Origin: an uncultured Anaerolineae bacterium
GTDB taxonomy: Bacteria > Chloroflexota > Anaerolineae > Promineifilales > Promineifilaceae
DNA length: 54,367 nt
Reading direction: 5' to 3'
Assembly: GCA_905479495.1 (NCBI GenBank)
Contig: CAJQMR010000036.1
Coordinates: 1 to 54,367 of the forward strand
In this document: piece by piece, positions 25,720-34,281 of the stretch
Numbering within the stretch: the first letter of the stretch is position 1
Layout: each line of letters starts with the position of its first letter
Position numbers and translations under genes: made by a program
The notes under the pieces: model-generated
What the model was told of the DNA's origin: nothing
Seen by the model: the letters and a program-made list of their open reading frames with translations, nothing else
Database searches by the model: none

Positions 25720-26634
25720 ATGAACACAAGTAAATTCGTAAAAATAGGTGGTATCTTCATTGTGCTGCTTGCGTTGGCCGCTCTGGTTGGCAGTTCGCTC
25801 ACCTTTGCCCAGGATGAACCGGAACCTGATGATCCAGTGACGGTGCCCGAGAATGGGAGCGAAACTGAAGAGTTCATGCCCGGACCTGGCCGTTTTGGCA
25901 ACCATGGGCCGCGTGGCGGACATGGTTTGATCGACCGGGAAGCTGCTCGTGAGCTGTTGGCTGAAGAGCTAGGCGTGACGGTTGACGATTTGGATGCTGC
26001 TCACGATGCTGTGATGGAAGCAGTTCAGGCCGCAAACGGCCGTCCTGACCGAGATGAAGTCCATGCCCTGCTGGCTGAACAGTTGGGTGTGACGGTTGAT
26101 GAACTGGATGCGGCGCAAACGGCCGTTCAAGAAGCAATGCTAGCCCAGTTGGTAGAAGATGGCACGATTACCCAGGAACAGCTGGATGAGATGCTGGAAA
26201 TGCGTGCCCTGCACGATCTGGCTCAAGACATCTTTAGCCGGGATGATGCCCAGGCAGTCATTGCTGAACAATTGGGCCTGACGGTTGAAGATTTAGCCGC
26301 AGCCCGCGACGAAGGAACGCGCATCTACGATCTGGCTGAGGAACAAGGCATTGACATGGACACGTTGATGACGGCCGTATCCGAGGCCCGCAGCGCCGCT
26401 TTTGACCAGGCCGTAGCTGATGGGCTGCTCACACAAGAGCAGGCTGACCTGCTGTTGAGCCAGCAAGGCTCCCGCTTTGGTGGTCCCGGTGGGCACGGCG
26501 GCCCTGGCGGTCACGGTGGACCTGGCGGCCGTGGCATGCACGGTGGTCAGGGCGGTTTTGGCCCAGGGAATGGCAGCTTTGATAATGGGAACAGCAACTT
26601 TGCTCCCCAAACCGCACCGGATTTAGGTGCCTAA
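25720..26634 (+). CDS. Secreted protein with repeated helical units and His/Gly-rich tail
   Basis: The 304-residue protein has GGAGG before its ATG. A signal peptide (residues 1-~30, ending SSLTFAQD) is followed by an acidic linker. At least three ~40-50-residue helical units then share a core of the type LLAEQLGVTVDELDAA (~85, ~125, ~180). This matches the periplasmic or extracellular helical-repeat proteins often annotated DUF2680/YckD-like. The tail (~245-285) is GGHGGPGG-type, a possible metal-binding or adhesive segment. No enzyme motif is visible. Confidence 0.7.
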   Translation: MNTSKFVKIGGIFIVLLALAALVGSSLTFAQDEPEPDDPVTVPENGSETEEFMPGPGRFGNHGPRGGHGLIDREAARELLAEELGVTVDDLDAAHDAVMEAVQAANGRPDRDEVHALLAEQLGVTVDELDAAQTAVQEAMLAQLVEDGTITQEQLDEMLEMRALHDLAQDIFSRDDAQAVIAEQLGLTVEDLAAARDEGTRIYDLAEEQGIDMDTLMTAVSEARSAAFDQAVADGLLTQEQADLLLSQQGSRFGGPGGHGGPGGHGGPGGRGMHGGQGGFGPGNGSFDNGNSNFAPQTAPDLGA

Positions 26635-26641
26635 TTGAACG

Positions 26642-26670
26642 AGTGAGACATCTTTAACGGGTGTCTCACT
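26642..26670 (+). repeat. Hairpin after the secreted-protein gene
   Basis: AGTGAGACA pairs with TGTCTCACT around an 11-base loop. No long T tract follows. A stronger terminator-like hairpin lies just downstream. Confidence 0.6.
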
Positions 26671-26682
26671 TTCCGCTAGTCA

Positions 26683-26726
26683 AGCGTGTCATCTGCTGGA
26701 TCGCCAGTCAGGATGACACGCTTTTT
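26683..26726 (+). terminator. Intrinsic terminator before trhO
   Basis: AGCGTGTCATC pairs with GATGACACGCT (11 bp), with an inner CTGG/CCAG, followed by TTTT. It separates the secreted-protein gene from trhO. Confidence 0.8.
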
Positions 26727-26768
26727 GCAATGGGGTATAGTGGTGAAAATTGGATTTCGAGGTTGAAA

Positions 26769-27662
26769 ATGTCTTCAATTGTCATCGCTGCATTTTATAA
26801 ATTTGTGGAACTGCCAGATTACCAGGAACGGCAACGGCCGTTGCGCGACTTTTGCCTTTCTCAAGAAGTGAAAGGCTCCATTTTGCTGGCGGCTGAAGGA
26901 ATCAACGGTACGATTGCCGGGAGCCGCAGCGGCATCGATGCTGTGCTGGCCTATTTGCGCCAGGAGGCTGCCTTTGCCAGCCTGACCCACAAGGAGTCGC
27001 TGGCGGACTTTATGCCCTTTAGCCGGATGAAGGTGCGGCTAAAGAAGGAAATTGTCAACCTCGGTAGACCAGACATCACCCCCAATAAACGGGTGGGGCA
27101 GTACATTCCCGCCGATGAGTGGAACGCCCTCATCAGCAGCCCGGACGTGATTTTGGTGGATACTCGCAACGATTTTGAAGTAGAGATTGGCACATTCAAA
27201 GGGGCAGTTAACCCGCACGTAGCGGCATTTAACCAGTTCCCCGACTTTGTAGAGCAGAATCTTGATCCGAACCAACACAAAAAAGTGGCGATGTTTTGTA
27301 CCGGCGGCATTCGTTGTGAAAAAGCAACCGCCTACATGCTGGAACAGGGGTTTGAAGAGGTGTACCATCTCAAAGATGGCATCCTGAAATATTTGGAGGC
27401 GGTGCCGCCAGAAGAGAGCTTGTGGGAAGGCAACTGCTTTGTTTTTGATGATCGCGTCACGGTAGATCACCATTTGCAGCCAGCGCCGGTTGAACTGTGC
27501 CCGATGTGCAAAACGGCCGTCCAGCCCCACCATCGTACCTCAACCAAATATGAATTTGGCGTTTCCTGCCCCAACTGCGCCGACGATCTGACGTTGGACC
27601 AAATTGAGCGGGCGCGTGAAAAGCAGCGCCAGCTGGCACTGTCCCAGGAACGGGACGCGTAG
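26769..27662 (+). CDS. trhO: tRNA uridine-34 hydroxylase, rhodanese family
   Basis: TrhO (YceA) makes 5-hydroxyuridine at tRNA position 34 in an oxygen-dependent reaction. The 297-residue protein has the N-terminal ferredoxin-like domain (FYKFVELPDYQERQRPL, GINGTIAGS), the rhodanese domain with active Cys177 in CTGGIRCEK, and a C-terminal zinc-like Cys set (CPMCKTAV ... CPNCADD). The ATG at 26769 has GAGG upstream; the in-frame extension from 26661 crosses a terminator and is rejected. Confidence 0.92.
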   Translation: MSSIVIAAFYKFVELPDYQERQRPLRDFCLSQEVKGSILLAAEGINGTIAGSRSGIDAVLAYLRQEAAFASLTHKESLADFMPFSRMKVRLKKEIVNLGRPDITPNKRVGQYIPADEWNALISSPDVILVDTRNDFEVEIGTFKGAVNPHVAAFNQFPDFVEQNLDPNQHKKVAMFCTGGIRCEKATAYMLEQGFEEVYHLKDGILKYLEAVPPEESLWEGNCFVFDDRVTVDHHLQPAPVELCPMCKTAVQPHHRTSTKYEFGVSCPNCADDLTLDQIERAREKQRQLALSQERDA

Positions 27663-27698
27663 AGATACGGTATTGTCACGTTTCTACAGGAGTTTGTA

Positions 27699-28385
27699 AT
27701 GAGCAAAACGATATTGGTTGTTGATGACGAAGCCCGACTGGTAAGCTTGGTGAAGGCGTACTTGGAGCAGGGTGGTTTTCGGGTAGTCACGGCTAAAAAC
27801 GGCCGTGAAGCCCTCTTCATTGCCCGCCAGGAAAAACCAGACCTTATTTTGCTGGATATCATGATGCCAGAAATGGATGGTCATGAATTTTTGCGCGTAC
27901 ATCGTCAGGAACGGGCCACGCCCATTATTCTGCTCACCGCCAAGGTGGAAGAAGATGACAAGATCATCGGGTTGGAGCTGGGGGCGGACGATTACGTGAC
28001 CAAGCCATTCAGCCCGCGTGAACTGTTGGCGCGAGTGCGTGCCGTGCTGCGCCGGGGCAGCCAGTCCATGGACATTAGCAGCGCCCGTTTGCACGTTGCC
28101 GATGTTTCTCTGGATTTAGAGCGCTTTTTGGTCGAAGTCGATGGTGAGCGAATCGATTTGACTCGCTCAGAATTTGATCTGCTGGCCATTCTAATGGGTT
28201 CGCCTGGCCGGGCCTTTTCCCGGCTCGATTTACTAGACCGACTGCAAGGCACCACATTTGAAGGCTCGGAACGTACGGTCGATGTGCACATCAAAAATTT
28301 GCGGGCCAAAATTGAACCCAATCCCCGTAAGCCACGTTATGTGGAAACGGTGTATGGTGTTGGCTATCGTTTCGCCCCGGAGTAA
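27699..28385 (+). CDS. OmpR-family response regulator
   Basis: The 228-residue protein has a receiver domain (acidic pair VVDDEARL, phospho-Asp in LILLDIMMPEMDG at ~52, Lys in VTKPFSPRE) and a winged-helix OmpR DNA-binding domain (~130-225, ending RYVETVYGVGYRF). AGGAG precedes the ATG. The stop overlaps the ribosome site of the following histidine kinase gene, so they form one operon. Confidence 0.93.
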   Translation: MSKTILVVDDEARLVSLVKAYLEQGGFRVVTAKNGREALFIARQEKPDLILLDIMMPEMDGHEFLRVHRQERATPIILLTAKVEEDDKIIGLELGADDYVTKPFSPRELLARVRAVLRRGSQSMDISSARLHVADVSLDLERFLVEVDGERIDLTRSEFDLLAILMGSPGRAFSRLDLLDRLQGTTFEGSERTVDVHIKNLRAKIEPNPRKPRYVETVYGVGYRFAPE

Positions 28386-28392
28386 GTGATCA

Positions 28393-29739
28393 ATGCGCTC
28401 TCTCGTTGTCAAGTTGAGTTTAGCTTTTTTGTTGGTCAGTCTGATAGGCATTGCCCTGGTCGCCTTTTTTGCCGGGCGTGTCTCGGCCAATGAATTTAGT
28501 AATTTTGCCGATGCCCAATCGGACAGTGTGTTGATGAACCAACTGGTGAATTATTACGAAATCAACGGCAGCTGGGAGAACCTGGATCGGATTGGCATTG
28601 GCGGGGCGGGGTCAAACAATGAGCAGTTACGGCCGTTTGCTGTCGTCAATACGCAGGGAGAAGTGGTGCTAGGTGGGTTGGGCCAGAGGACAGGGAATCG
28701 CATTCCACGTGGGTGGCTCAACCGGGGCCTTCCTATCGAAGTTAATGGGCGAGAGGTCGGCCAGATTATCTTTGCCGAGGGCAGGGGGATGGGCATGCCC
28801 TCGCCACAGCGCAATGATTTTTCTGAACGGGTGAACCGGGCGATTTTTTTGGCGGCGTTGGGAGCAACGGCCGTTTCTTTGGCAATTGGCGTGGTGCTGG
28901 CGCGCAGCCTCACCAAACCGCTTCAAGAGATTACGAAAGCAACCCAGGCTGTTGCTCAGGGCGATTTGGCGCAACAAGTACCCGTTCGCACGGATGATGA
29001 ACTGGGCAAGCTGGCGACTTCCTTCAACCAGATGAGCGCCGATCTAGCCAAATCCCGTGACCTGCGACGGCAAATGACCGCCGACATTGCCCATGATTTG
29101 CGCACGCCGCTTAGTCTTATTCTAGGCCACGCCGAGGCGCTTAGCGACGGCGTGCTCCCACCTACCCCTGAAACCTTTGACGTGATTCATGACGAAGCCC
29201 GCCGCCTCAATCGGCTGGTGGAAGATTTGCGTTTGCTCTCGCTGGCGGAGGCGGGCGAACTGACTTTGGCGACACGATCCGTGCAGCCACAAAGTTTATT
29301 GGAGCGTGCGGTGGTAGCGCATTCACCGGCTGCTCAGCAAAAACAAGTCGAATTACTCCTTGGCGATGCGCCTGATGATTTGCCTGACGTCGTGGCTGAT
29401 CCAGATCGTATGGCGCAGGTGCTGGACAATCTGGTAGCAAATGCGCTGCGCTATACGCCGGAAAACGGCCGTATCCAGCTGAGTGCCCAGCAAAACCACA
29501 CGGTGATCCAGCTAAAAGTACAAGACAGCGGCCCTGGCATGGATGGCACAGAATTGGCCCACGTTTTTGACCGCTTTTATCGAGGGGACAAGTCACGCCA
29601 GCGTCATGCTGGCGGTTCCGGGTTGGGTTTAGCTATTGCCAAGTCGATTGTGGTGGCCCATAATGGCCGTATCTGGGCCGAAAGCGCGCCGGGGCAGGGG
29701 GCCACCTTCATCATCGAGCTGCCATTAGTAGCCAGCTAA
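28393..29739 (+). CDS. Membrane sensor histidine kinase
   Basis: The 448-residue protein has an N-terminal membrane helix (LSLAFLLVSLIGIALVAFF), a ~110-residue extracytoplasmic sensor, a second helix (~152-175), HAMP, the HisKA box with His in IAHDLRTPLSL, then HATPase motifs NLVANALRYT, DSGPGMDG and GGSGLGLAIAK. It pairs with the OmpR regulator seven bases upstream. The signal is unknown. A hairpin and a tandem repeat follow the gene. Confidence 0.93.
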   Translation: MRSLVVKLSLAFLLVSLIGIALVAFFAGRVSANEFSNFADAQSDSVLMNQLVNYYEINGSWENLDRIGIGGAGSNNEQLRPFAVVNTQGEVVLGGLGQRTGNRIPRGWLNRGLPIEVNGREVGQIIFAEGRGMGMPSPQRNDFSERVNRAIFLAALGATAVSLAIGVVLARSLTKPLQEITKATQAVAQGDLAQQVPVRTDDELGKLATSFNQMSADLAKSRDLRRQMTADIAHDLRTPLSLILGHAEALSDGVLPPTPETFDVIHDEARRLNRLVEDLRLLSLAEAGELTLATRSVQPQSLLERAVVAHSPAAQQKQVELLLGDAPDDLPDVVADPDRMAQVLDNLVANALRYTPENGRIQLSAQQNHTVIQLKVQDSGPGMDGTELAHVFDRFYRGDKSRQRHAGGSGLGLAIAKSIVVAHNGRIWAESAPGQGATFIIELPLVAS

Positions 29740-29883
29740 CCACGTTTATTTCCTCTCTGTGAAACTCTGTATTTCTGTTTTTCCTTGCCAAAATGCAGCA
29801 AGTCAACATAATATAAAGGGGATGTGATTTACACGCCCCTTTGCTAAACATGAAGCTCAGGTGTTCGTGTAAAGCGAATACCC

Positions 29884-29914
29884 GAAGGTGTGGTTGTGTA
29901 ATAACCACACCTTC
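29884..29914. repeat. 12-bp perfect hairpin downstream of the kinase gene
   Basis: GAAGGTGTGGTT and AACCACACCTTC are exact complements around seven bases. No T tract follows on either strand, so a rho-independent terminator is uncertain. Confidence 0.7.
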
Positions 29915-29930
29915 AAAAGCAAATATCTTT

Positions 29931-30010
29931 AGTTAACATAACCCTGTATGTAAAATACATACGGGATAGCAGTTGACATAATCCTGTATGTAAAGTGCAT
30001 ACGGAATCAG
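29931..30010 (+). promoter_or_regulatory. Two 40-bp tandem promoter-operator units
   Basis: Two directly adjoining 40-bp units (29931-29970, 29971-30010) differ at only about nine positions. Each has a -35-like TTAACA or TTGACA, then the symmetric CCTGTATGTA..TACATACGG, whose right half overlaps a possible -10 (TACATA or TGCATA) at 17 bp. They end 13 bases before the antirepressor-like gene, which suggests tight repression with duplicated sites. Confidence 0.7.
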
Positions 30011-30023
30011 AGAAGGTACCCGG

Positions 30024-30821
30024 ATGAGCCAATCTAATCAAAAACTCCAGATTGCTGAGCAAAAGACGGTTCTATTTTATGATGACGAGTTGGTTGCTGT
30101 ACGTACTCAAGAAGGCAATGTCTATGTTTCGATTCGACAAATGTGTGATGCTTTGGAGTTAAATTTGTCTGGACAGCTGCAGCGGATTGAGCGAACGGCC
30201 GTTTTAGAAAAGGGATATCGTTCTGGTGATATCCAAACGAGTGGTGGCCGACGAGAAGTAAAGCTGCTTAAACTCAACGTTGTACCACTTTGGCTGGCAA
30301 CTATCTCAACAAAATCAATCAGGTCAGACGAATTGCGCGAGCGATTGGAAAAGTACCAAACCGAAGCAGCGCAGATCTTGTGGGAAGCTTTCCAAACCGG
30401 TCGCCTAACGACAGCGCCAGAAATTGAGGATTTGCTTGACTCAAATTCCCCCGCCGCCCAAGCGTATAAAATGGCGATGGCGATGGCTGAACTGGCTCGC
30501 AATCAGCTTCAGCTAGAGGCACGCCTGGAAAATCGGCTGGACGTACATGAGACACGTTTGGAGCGGCTGGAAGCGGCGCTGCCAAGTCCCAAAAGCCACA
30601 TCACGGAAGACCAGGCGATGCAAATCAGCCAATCGGTGAAGACGGTGGCCCTGGCGCTGGGCAAGCGCACCAAGAAGAATGAGTTCGGCGCGGTGTACGG
30701 GGAGCTGTATCGCAAGTTTGGCATCACCAGCTACAAAATGCTACCCGCTAAAAAGTTCGAAGCGGCTATCAATTTCCTCACGGAATGGCACCAGAATCTG
30801 GAGGGGGATGCGCCGTTCTGA
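30024..30821 (+). CDS. Phage antirepressor-like protein (P22_AR_N plus C-terminal ORF6C-like domain)
   Basis: The 265-residue protein has an N-terminal P22_AR_N-like domain (~15-115, with VYVSIRQMCDALELN and VVPLWLATI), a coiled linker (~155-190), and a C-terminal DNA-binding-like domain (~195-255) resembling ORF6C (YGELYRKFGITSYKMLPAKKFEAAINFL). Phage antirepressors bind and inactivate repressors; chromosomal stand-alone copies are common but poorly studied. AAGG precedes the ATG. No other phage gene is nearby. A duplicated palindromic promoter region directly upstream suggests auto- or cross-regulation. Confidence 0.8.
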   Translation: MSQSNQKLQIAEQKTVLFYDDELVAVRTQEGNVYVSIRQMCDALELNLSGQLQRIERTAVLEKGYRSGDIQTSGGRREVKLLKLNVVPLWLATISTKSIRSDELRERLEKYQTEAAQILWEAFQTGRLTTAPEIEDLLDSNSPAAQAYKMAMAMAELARNQLQLEARLENRLDVHETRLERLEAALPSPKSHITEDQAMQISQSVKTVALALGKRTKKNEFGAVYGELYRKFGITSYKMLPAKKFEAAINFLTEWHQNLEGDAPF

Positions 30822-30827
30822 ACCAGA

Positions 30828-30960
30828 ACTGTCATGCTGAACGCAGTGAAGCATCCCTAAAACGCACCGATTCAGCATAGCTTATTTGTGGGATAGGATT
30901 TTTGGTTTTACAGTTTAGAGGGATTCCTCGGAGGACCTCGGAATGACAAATACGACAGTT
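30828..30960. repeat. Dispersed GTCATGCTGAACGCAGTGAA-type element
   Basis: The element starts AACTGTCATGCTGAAC and ends GGAATGACAAATACGACAGT, with imperfect terminal symmetry (CTGTCAT with ATGACA/GACAG). The internal GAAGCATCC and GGGATTCCTCGGAGGACCTC are typical of a short intergenic repeat family seen in many bacterial genomes. Confidence 0.55.
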
Positions 30961-33187
30961 ACTCTTGAACGGCCAGGTAGAGGGTTTGCTCGGTGGTGAC
31001 AAAGACGCGCAGCGGGGTCTCGGCGATGGCGAAGTCGGTGATTTGGTTAAATAATTCTTCGCCGTTGGGACCGGTGGCGCGGTATTGGGCCAGCACCTGC
31101 CCAGTGGGCCGACTGATTTGCACAATACGGCCGCTTCCCGGATCGGCTACAAAAATTGAGGCGTTGAGTCCACGCCCTACAATTTCTACGGTGGTAGGTG
31201 CCACCAGCGGCGTTTGTAAGCCATTGGCCAATACGTCAGATTCATCCCACACTAGGCGGCTGGAGCGTGTGTCGTAATAACGCATACGGCCGTCTCGATA
31301 CAACAGCACCAATCCCCCATCCTGACTAAAAATGTCAAAATCAATTACCTGGTTCAACTCTGGGTCATCGGTAAAAACGATGTTTCGATCATCGGCGTTG
31401 GCTGTGAAATCATCACCCTGGGGAAAATATTTCCAGATGGCCCGCGCGCCGATGTCCAAAATGTAGAGCCGTTCATCAAAAGTGGCGATGGCAATAGGTG
31501 CTTGCCAGGTGCTGGCCAGGTCCAGCGGTACAGCAAACGTGCTGTCCAGGCTGGGTTGGTACGTTAGCAGAGCCCCGTTGCTGTCTAGCATGGCCAGGCC
31601 GTCACGGCTGACGGCATTACCCGCCGGTCGCCAAAAGATGTCAATGATGCTGCCGACCACCTGGTTGCCTACCGCTTGCCCGTCAAACACTCGCGCCTGT
31701 GGCTCCAGCGTCAGCGGATTAAGGTAAGATTCGTCGGTTTCGTATTCGTAAACCAGACCGTTCCCTTTATCCAACATGAAAATACCGCCATTAAAACCGT
31801 CGCGCAGTACGACGTGGGTGAGGGCGGTACCTTCGCTAAATTCGTAAAACGGCCGTGCCGCCAAGCGAGTCACATCATCCAGCACATCCAGCCGCTCGCG
31901 GGCAATGGCGCGCAGCTGGGCCACCGTCTCATCACCGGGACGCACGTCGGTTTCTGCTTCCACCGCCAGTGTGAGAGCATCGCTGTAATATTGCCGTGCC
32001 TGGGCGCTGTCTGCGCCAACCTGGTCAGCCAGACTGATCAATTGGCTCATCTCGGTCCGAATTTCGGCCATGCGCTGCACCCGACCCCGCTCCAGATAAA
32101 CGCCGGACACGATCACGGCAATAAGGACGGGGATGAGGATGGCGATCAACACGGGCCAGGTCCAGTTGACAGGCTCCTCTTCTTCGGCGGGAACGGCCGT
32201 TCGCGGGGGACGCAGTCGGGTTAACAAATCCACCAGCCAGGCCGTGAAGGTGGAAAGCCCCAGCGCGGCTTGTGAACCGGCGCGGCGGGCCGTGGTTTCC
32301 ACCTGCTGTCGGTCGATAGCAGGCAGGGTGCGGATGCCATCTTTGCTGGGTGGTGGCGTGCCTTCGCGGACGGGTTGGGGGCGGCGTTCACCGCTGGTGG
32401 CAGGCAAAGGGGCCGCTGCCGGATCACGGCGTGGCTGCGGCATGGGTGCGGCCGTTCGGCCTTCTCGCGGCGTGGGCTGTACCACATCGGGCAAATCCAG
32501 CAGCGAATCATCGTTGAACTCAATCATGAGCAAGCGGGCTGACTCATCGGCCACAATGTCGATGAGCGCATCCAGGCCAGATTCGATGTCGGTGTCCACC
32601 AAGGCATGGCTAAAGCTGTCGGTGGGCAGATGGCTAATGCGCGGATCGGCCAGCAGCAGCAAATCACCCGATTGCAGCCGATGGTGATCATAGCGAATGT
32701 CTAGCCCGCTGGTGCGGCCCAGCGGCGTAATGTGATCCAGCGGCCGGGGCGGCAGCCGCTCGATGCCAAAGTTGTGTCCCAGCAGGGCCAACGTTTCACC
32801 TGCCTGCAAGGTGAACAGTTCGCCATGACGCAGCACGGCGCAGGTGAGTCCGCCTTCGCGCACCGTTTCTTTGCTGGTGAGGTTGCGCCGCAGCAGGATT
32901 TGGTTGGCAGCCATGATGGCCCCACGCAGGGCAGCGGTGAGGCTGCCGCTGGCAGCATAAAATTTTTGGCTGATGAGGTCGAGCAAATCCTGGGCCAGAA
33001 CGGCCGTTTCTTCCGGGTTTCCGCTCAGGGTAAGGTGGATAAATAAAAAGTCACCGCTGCGGCTGCGCTGGACTTTGTTGGGCGGTGGCTGCACGAGGAT
33101 GCCGGGAACGGCCGCTTGCGGCTCAACCGTTTGCATTACGCCGTCAACGATGTAAAGTTGGCCCGTCACTGCTTGCAATTCAGGCAT
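30959..33187 (-). CDS. PP2C-like domain, membrane helix and beta-propeller protein
   Basis: The 742-residue protein has an N-terminal ~230 residues resembling a decayed PP2C phosphatase (GDFLFIHLTLSG, EGGLTCAVLRHGELFTLQAGE). The acidic metal ligands of active enzymes are not evident. A Pro/Arg-rich linker (~240-300) precedes a single membrane helix (~345-370, WPVLIAILIPVLIAVIVSGVYL), a short helical segment, and a ~300-residue repeat region with NHL/propeller-like strands (LDSNGALLTY, LYILDIGARAIWKYF, FVADPGSGRIVQISRPTGQ). It may link an extracytoplasmic propeller to a cytoplasmic pseudophosphatase. The start has only a distant GAGG. Confidence 0.6.
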   Translation of the reverse strand: MPELQAVTGQLYIVDGVMQTVEPQAAVPGILVQPPPNKVQRSRSGDFLFIHLTLSGNPEETAVLAQDLLDLISQKFYAASGSLTAALRGAIMAANQILLRRNLTSKETVREGGLTCAVLRHGELFTLQAGETLALLGHNFGIERLPPRPLDHITPLGRTSGLDIRYDHHRLQSGDLLLLADPRISHLPTDSFSHALVDTDIESGLDALIDIVADESARLLMIEFNDDSLLDLPDVVQPTPREGRTAAPMPQPRRDPAAAPLPATSGERRPQPVREGTPPPSKDGIRTLPAIDRQQVETTARRAGSQAALGLSTFTAWLVDLLTRLRPPRTAVPAEEEEPVNWTWPVLIAILIPVLIAVIVSGVYLERGRVQRMAEIRTEMSQLISLADQVGADSAQARQYYSDALTLAVEAETDVRPGDETVAQLRAIARERLDVLDDVTRLAARPFYEFSEGTALTHVVLRDGFNGGIFMLDKGNGLVYEYETDESYLNPLTLEPQARVFDGQAVGNQVVGSIIDIFWRPAGNAVSRDGLAMLDSNGALLTYQPSLDSTFAVPLDLASTWQAPIAIATFDERLYILDIGARAIWKYFPQGDDFTANADDRNIVFTDDPELNQVIDFDIFSQDGGLVLLYRDGRMRYYDTRSSRLVWDESDVLANGLQTPLVAPTTVEIVGRGLNASIFVADPGSGRIVQISRPTGQVLAQYRATGPNGEELFNQITDFAIAETPLRVFVTTEQTLYLAVQE

Positions 33188-33266
33188 GAAAATGTAGCAT
33201 CCTCTTTGGTGAAAAATATAGACATAAGCATAGCACGACTGTTCGCCTTAGACCATTTTTGGAGAC

Positions 33267-33755
33267 ATGGTGATCTCATTAATTCCTTACCAAAAATTTG
33301 AAATCAAAACCCAGCTAGGACAGGAAGCGACTCGACAAAAGCTGGCGACAATTGTGGAGCCACGCAAGCGGCGGTGGGGTTGGTCTCGCAGCCATCTACC
33401 ATTTGAGGGTGAAATTAAGGGGGATGAGTTCGAGATTTCTCGGATTATTCATTACAACAATAACTTTTTGCCCATTTTAGATGGTTGTGTTCAGGATGAT
33501 CTAAACGCATCTTCATTGCGAATTACGGCACGTCTCACGCTTTTAGGAATGATTATGTGGCCTCTTTTTCTCATTGGTCCGGTCTTTGTGGCAAACTTCA
33601 TTTTTGTTGATGAACTTTCTTTCTTTTCGTGGACAATTGTTCCGTTCATCCTTTTTTTCTATGGTGTTTCTACTATCTTGTTTAATTGGGAGCTGAACAA
33701 GGCGAAAAAGATTTTGAATGAGCAGTTGGAAGTTGATAAATATTCTTTGCTGTGA
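33267..33755 (+). CDS. Two-helix membrane protein, tandem paralogue 1
   Basis: The 162-residue protein has an N-terminal soluble domain (~95 residues, with FEISRIIHYNNNFLPILDG) and two membrane helices (~92-115 and ~122-145). It ends in a Lys/Glu-rich cytoplasmic tail. GGAG is two bases from the ATG, so the in-frame GTG three bases later is an alternative start. Function unknown. The following gene is a paralogue with nearly identical first 45 bases. Confidence 0.75.
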   Translation: MVISLIPYQKFEIKTQLGQEATRQKLATIVEPRKRRWGWSRSHLPFEGEIKGDEFEISRIIHYNNNFLPILDGCVQDDLNASSLRITARLTLLGMIMWPLFLIGPVFVANFIFVDELSFFSWTIVPFILFFYGVSTILFNWELNKAKKILNEQLEVDKYSLL

Positions 33756-33773
33756 AAACGGCCGTTACCCAAA

Positions 33774-34259
33774 ATGATGATCTCACTAATTCCTTACCAA
33801 AAATTTGAAATTAAAACCCGATTAAGCCAGGAAGCAGCTCGGCAGAAGCTGGCTGAAATTGTGGAACCGCGTAAGCTGATGCGGTTTGGACTGTCACGCA
33901 AGCACAACTTGTTTGAAGGCGAAATCGAAGGCACAGCGTTCAAGATTTCGCGCATTATCCATTACCGTAACAGCTTTTTGCCCATCCTGGTGGGGCAAAT
34001 TCGTGATGATCTCGATGCTTCGACGCTTAAAATCACGGCGCGGCCGATGTGGTTTATCGTTCTGCTCTGGACATTTGCTTTGGTAGGCGTTGGCGCGGGC
34101 GGCGTTCTTTCTGGTGATTTGCCTGGAGAAGCCTGGTTGCTTTTGCTATTTATTTTCTTTTTCTATGGCCTGCCCACGGCAGCGTTTAATTTTGAGCTAT
34201 ACAAAGCCAAAAAGCTGCTGGAGGAAAGGCTGGAAGTGGCCAACTATTCTTCGCCTTAA
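33774..34259 (+). CDS. Two-helix membrane protein, tandem paralogue 2
   Basis: The 161-residue paralogue of the preceding gene shares ISLIPYQKFEIKT at the N-terminus, FKISRIIHYRNSFLPILVG in the middle, and a KAKKLLEERLEV tail. Two membrane helices lie at similar places but have diverged in sequence. No ribosome site is evident; it starts ATGATG 18 bases after the stop of paralogue 1 with one ACGGCCGT in between, so translation may be coupled. Confidence 0.75.
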   Translation: MMISLIPYQKFEIKTRLSQEAARQKLAEIVEPRKLMRFGLSRKHNLFEGEIEGTAFKISRIIHYRNSFLPILVGQIRDDLDASTLKITARPMWFIVLLWTFALVGVGAGGVLSGDLPGEAWLLLLFIFFFYGLPTAAFNFELYKAKKLLEERLEVANYSSP

Positions 34260-34281
34260 ACTATTTGTACGGAGGACTTAA

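Noticed and set aside
30024..30821. Prophage remnant around the antirepressor-like gene
   Set aside because: No integrase, att-like repeats, terminase or structural genes are found on either side. Neighbours are ordinary chromosomal genes.
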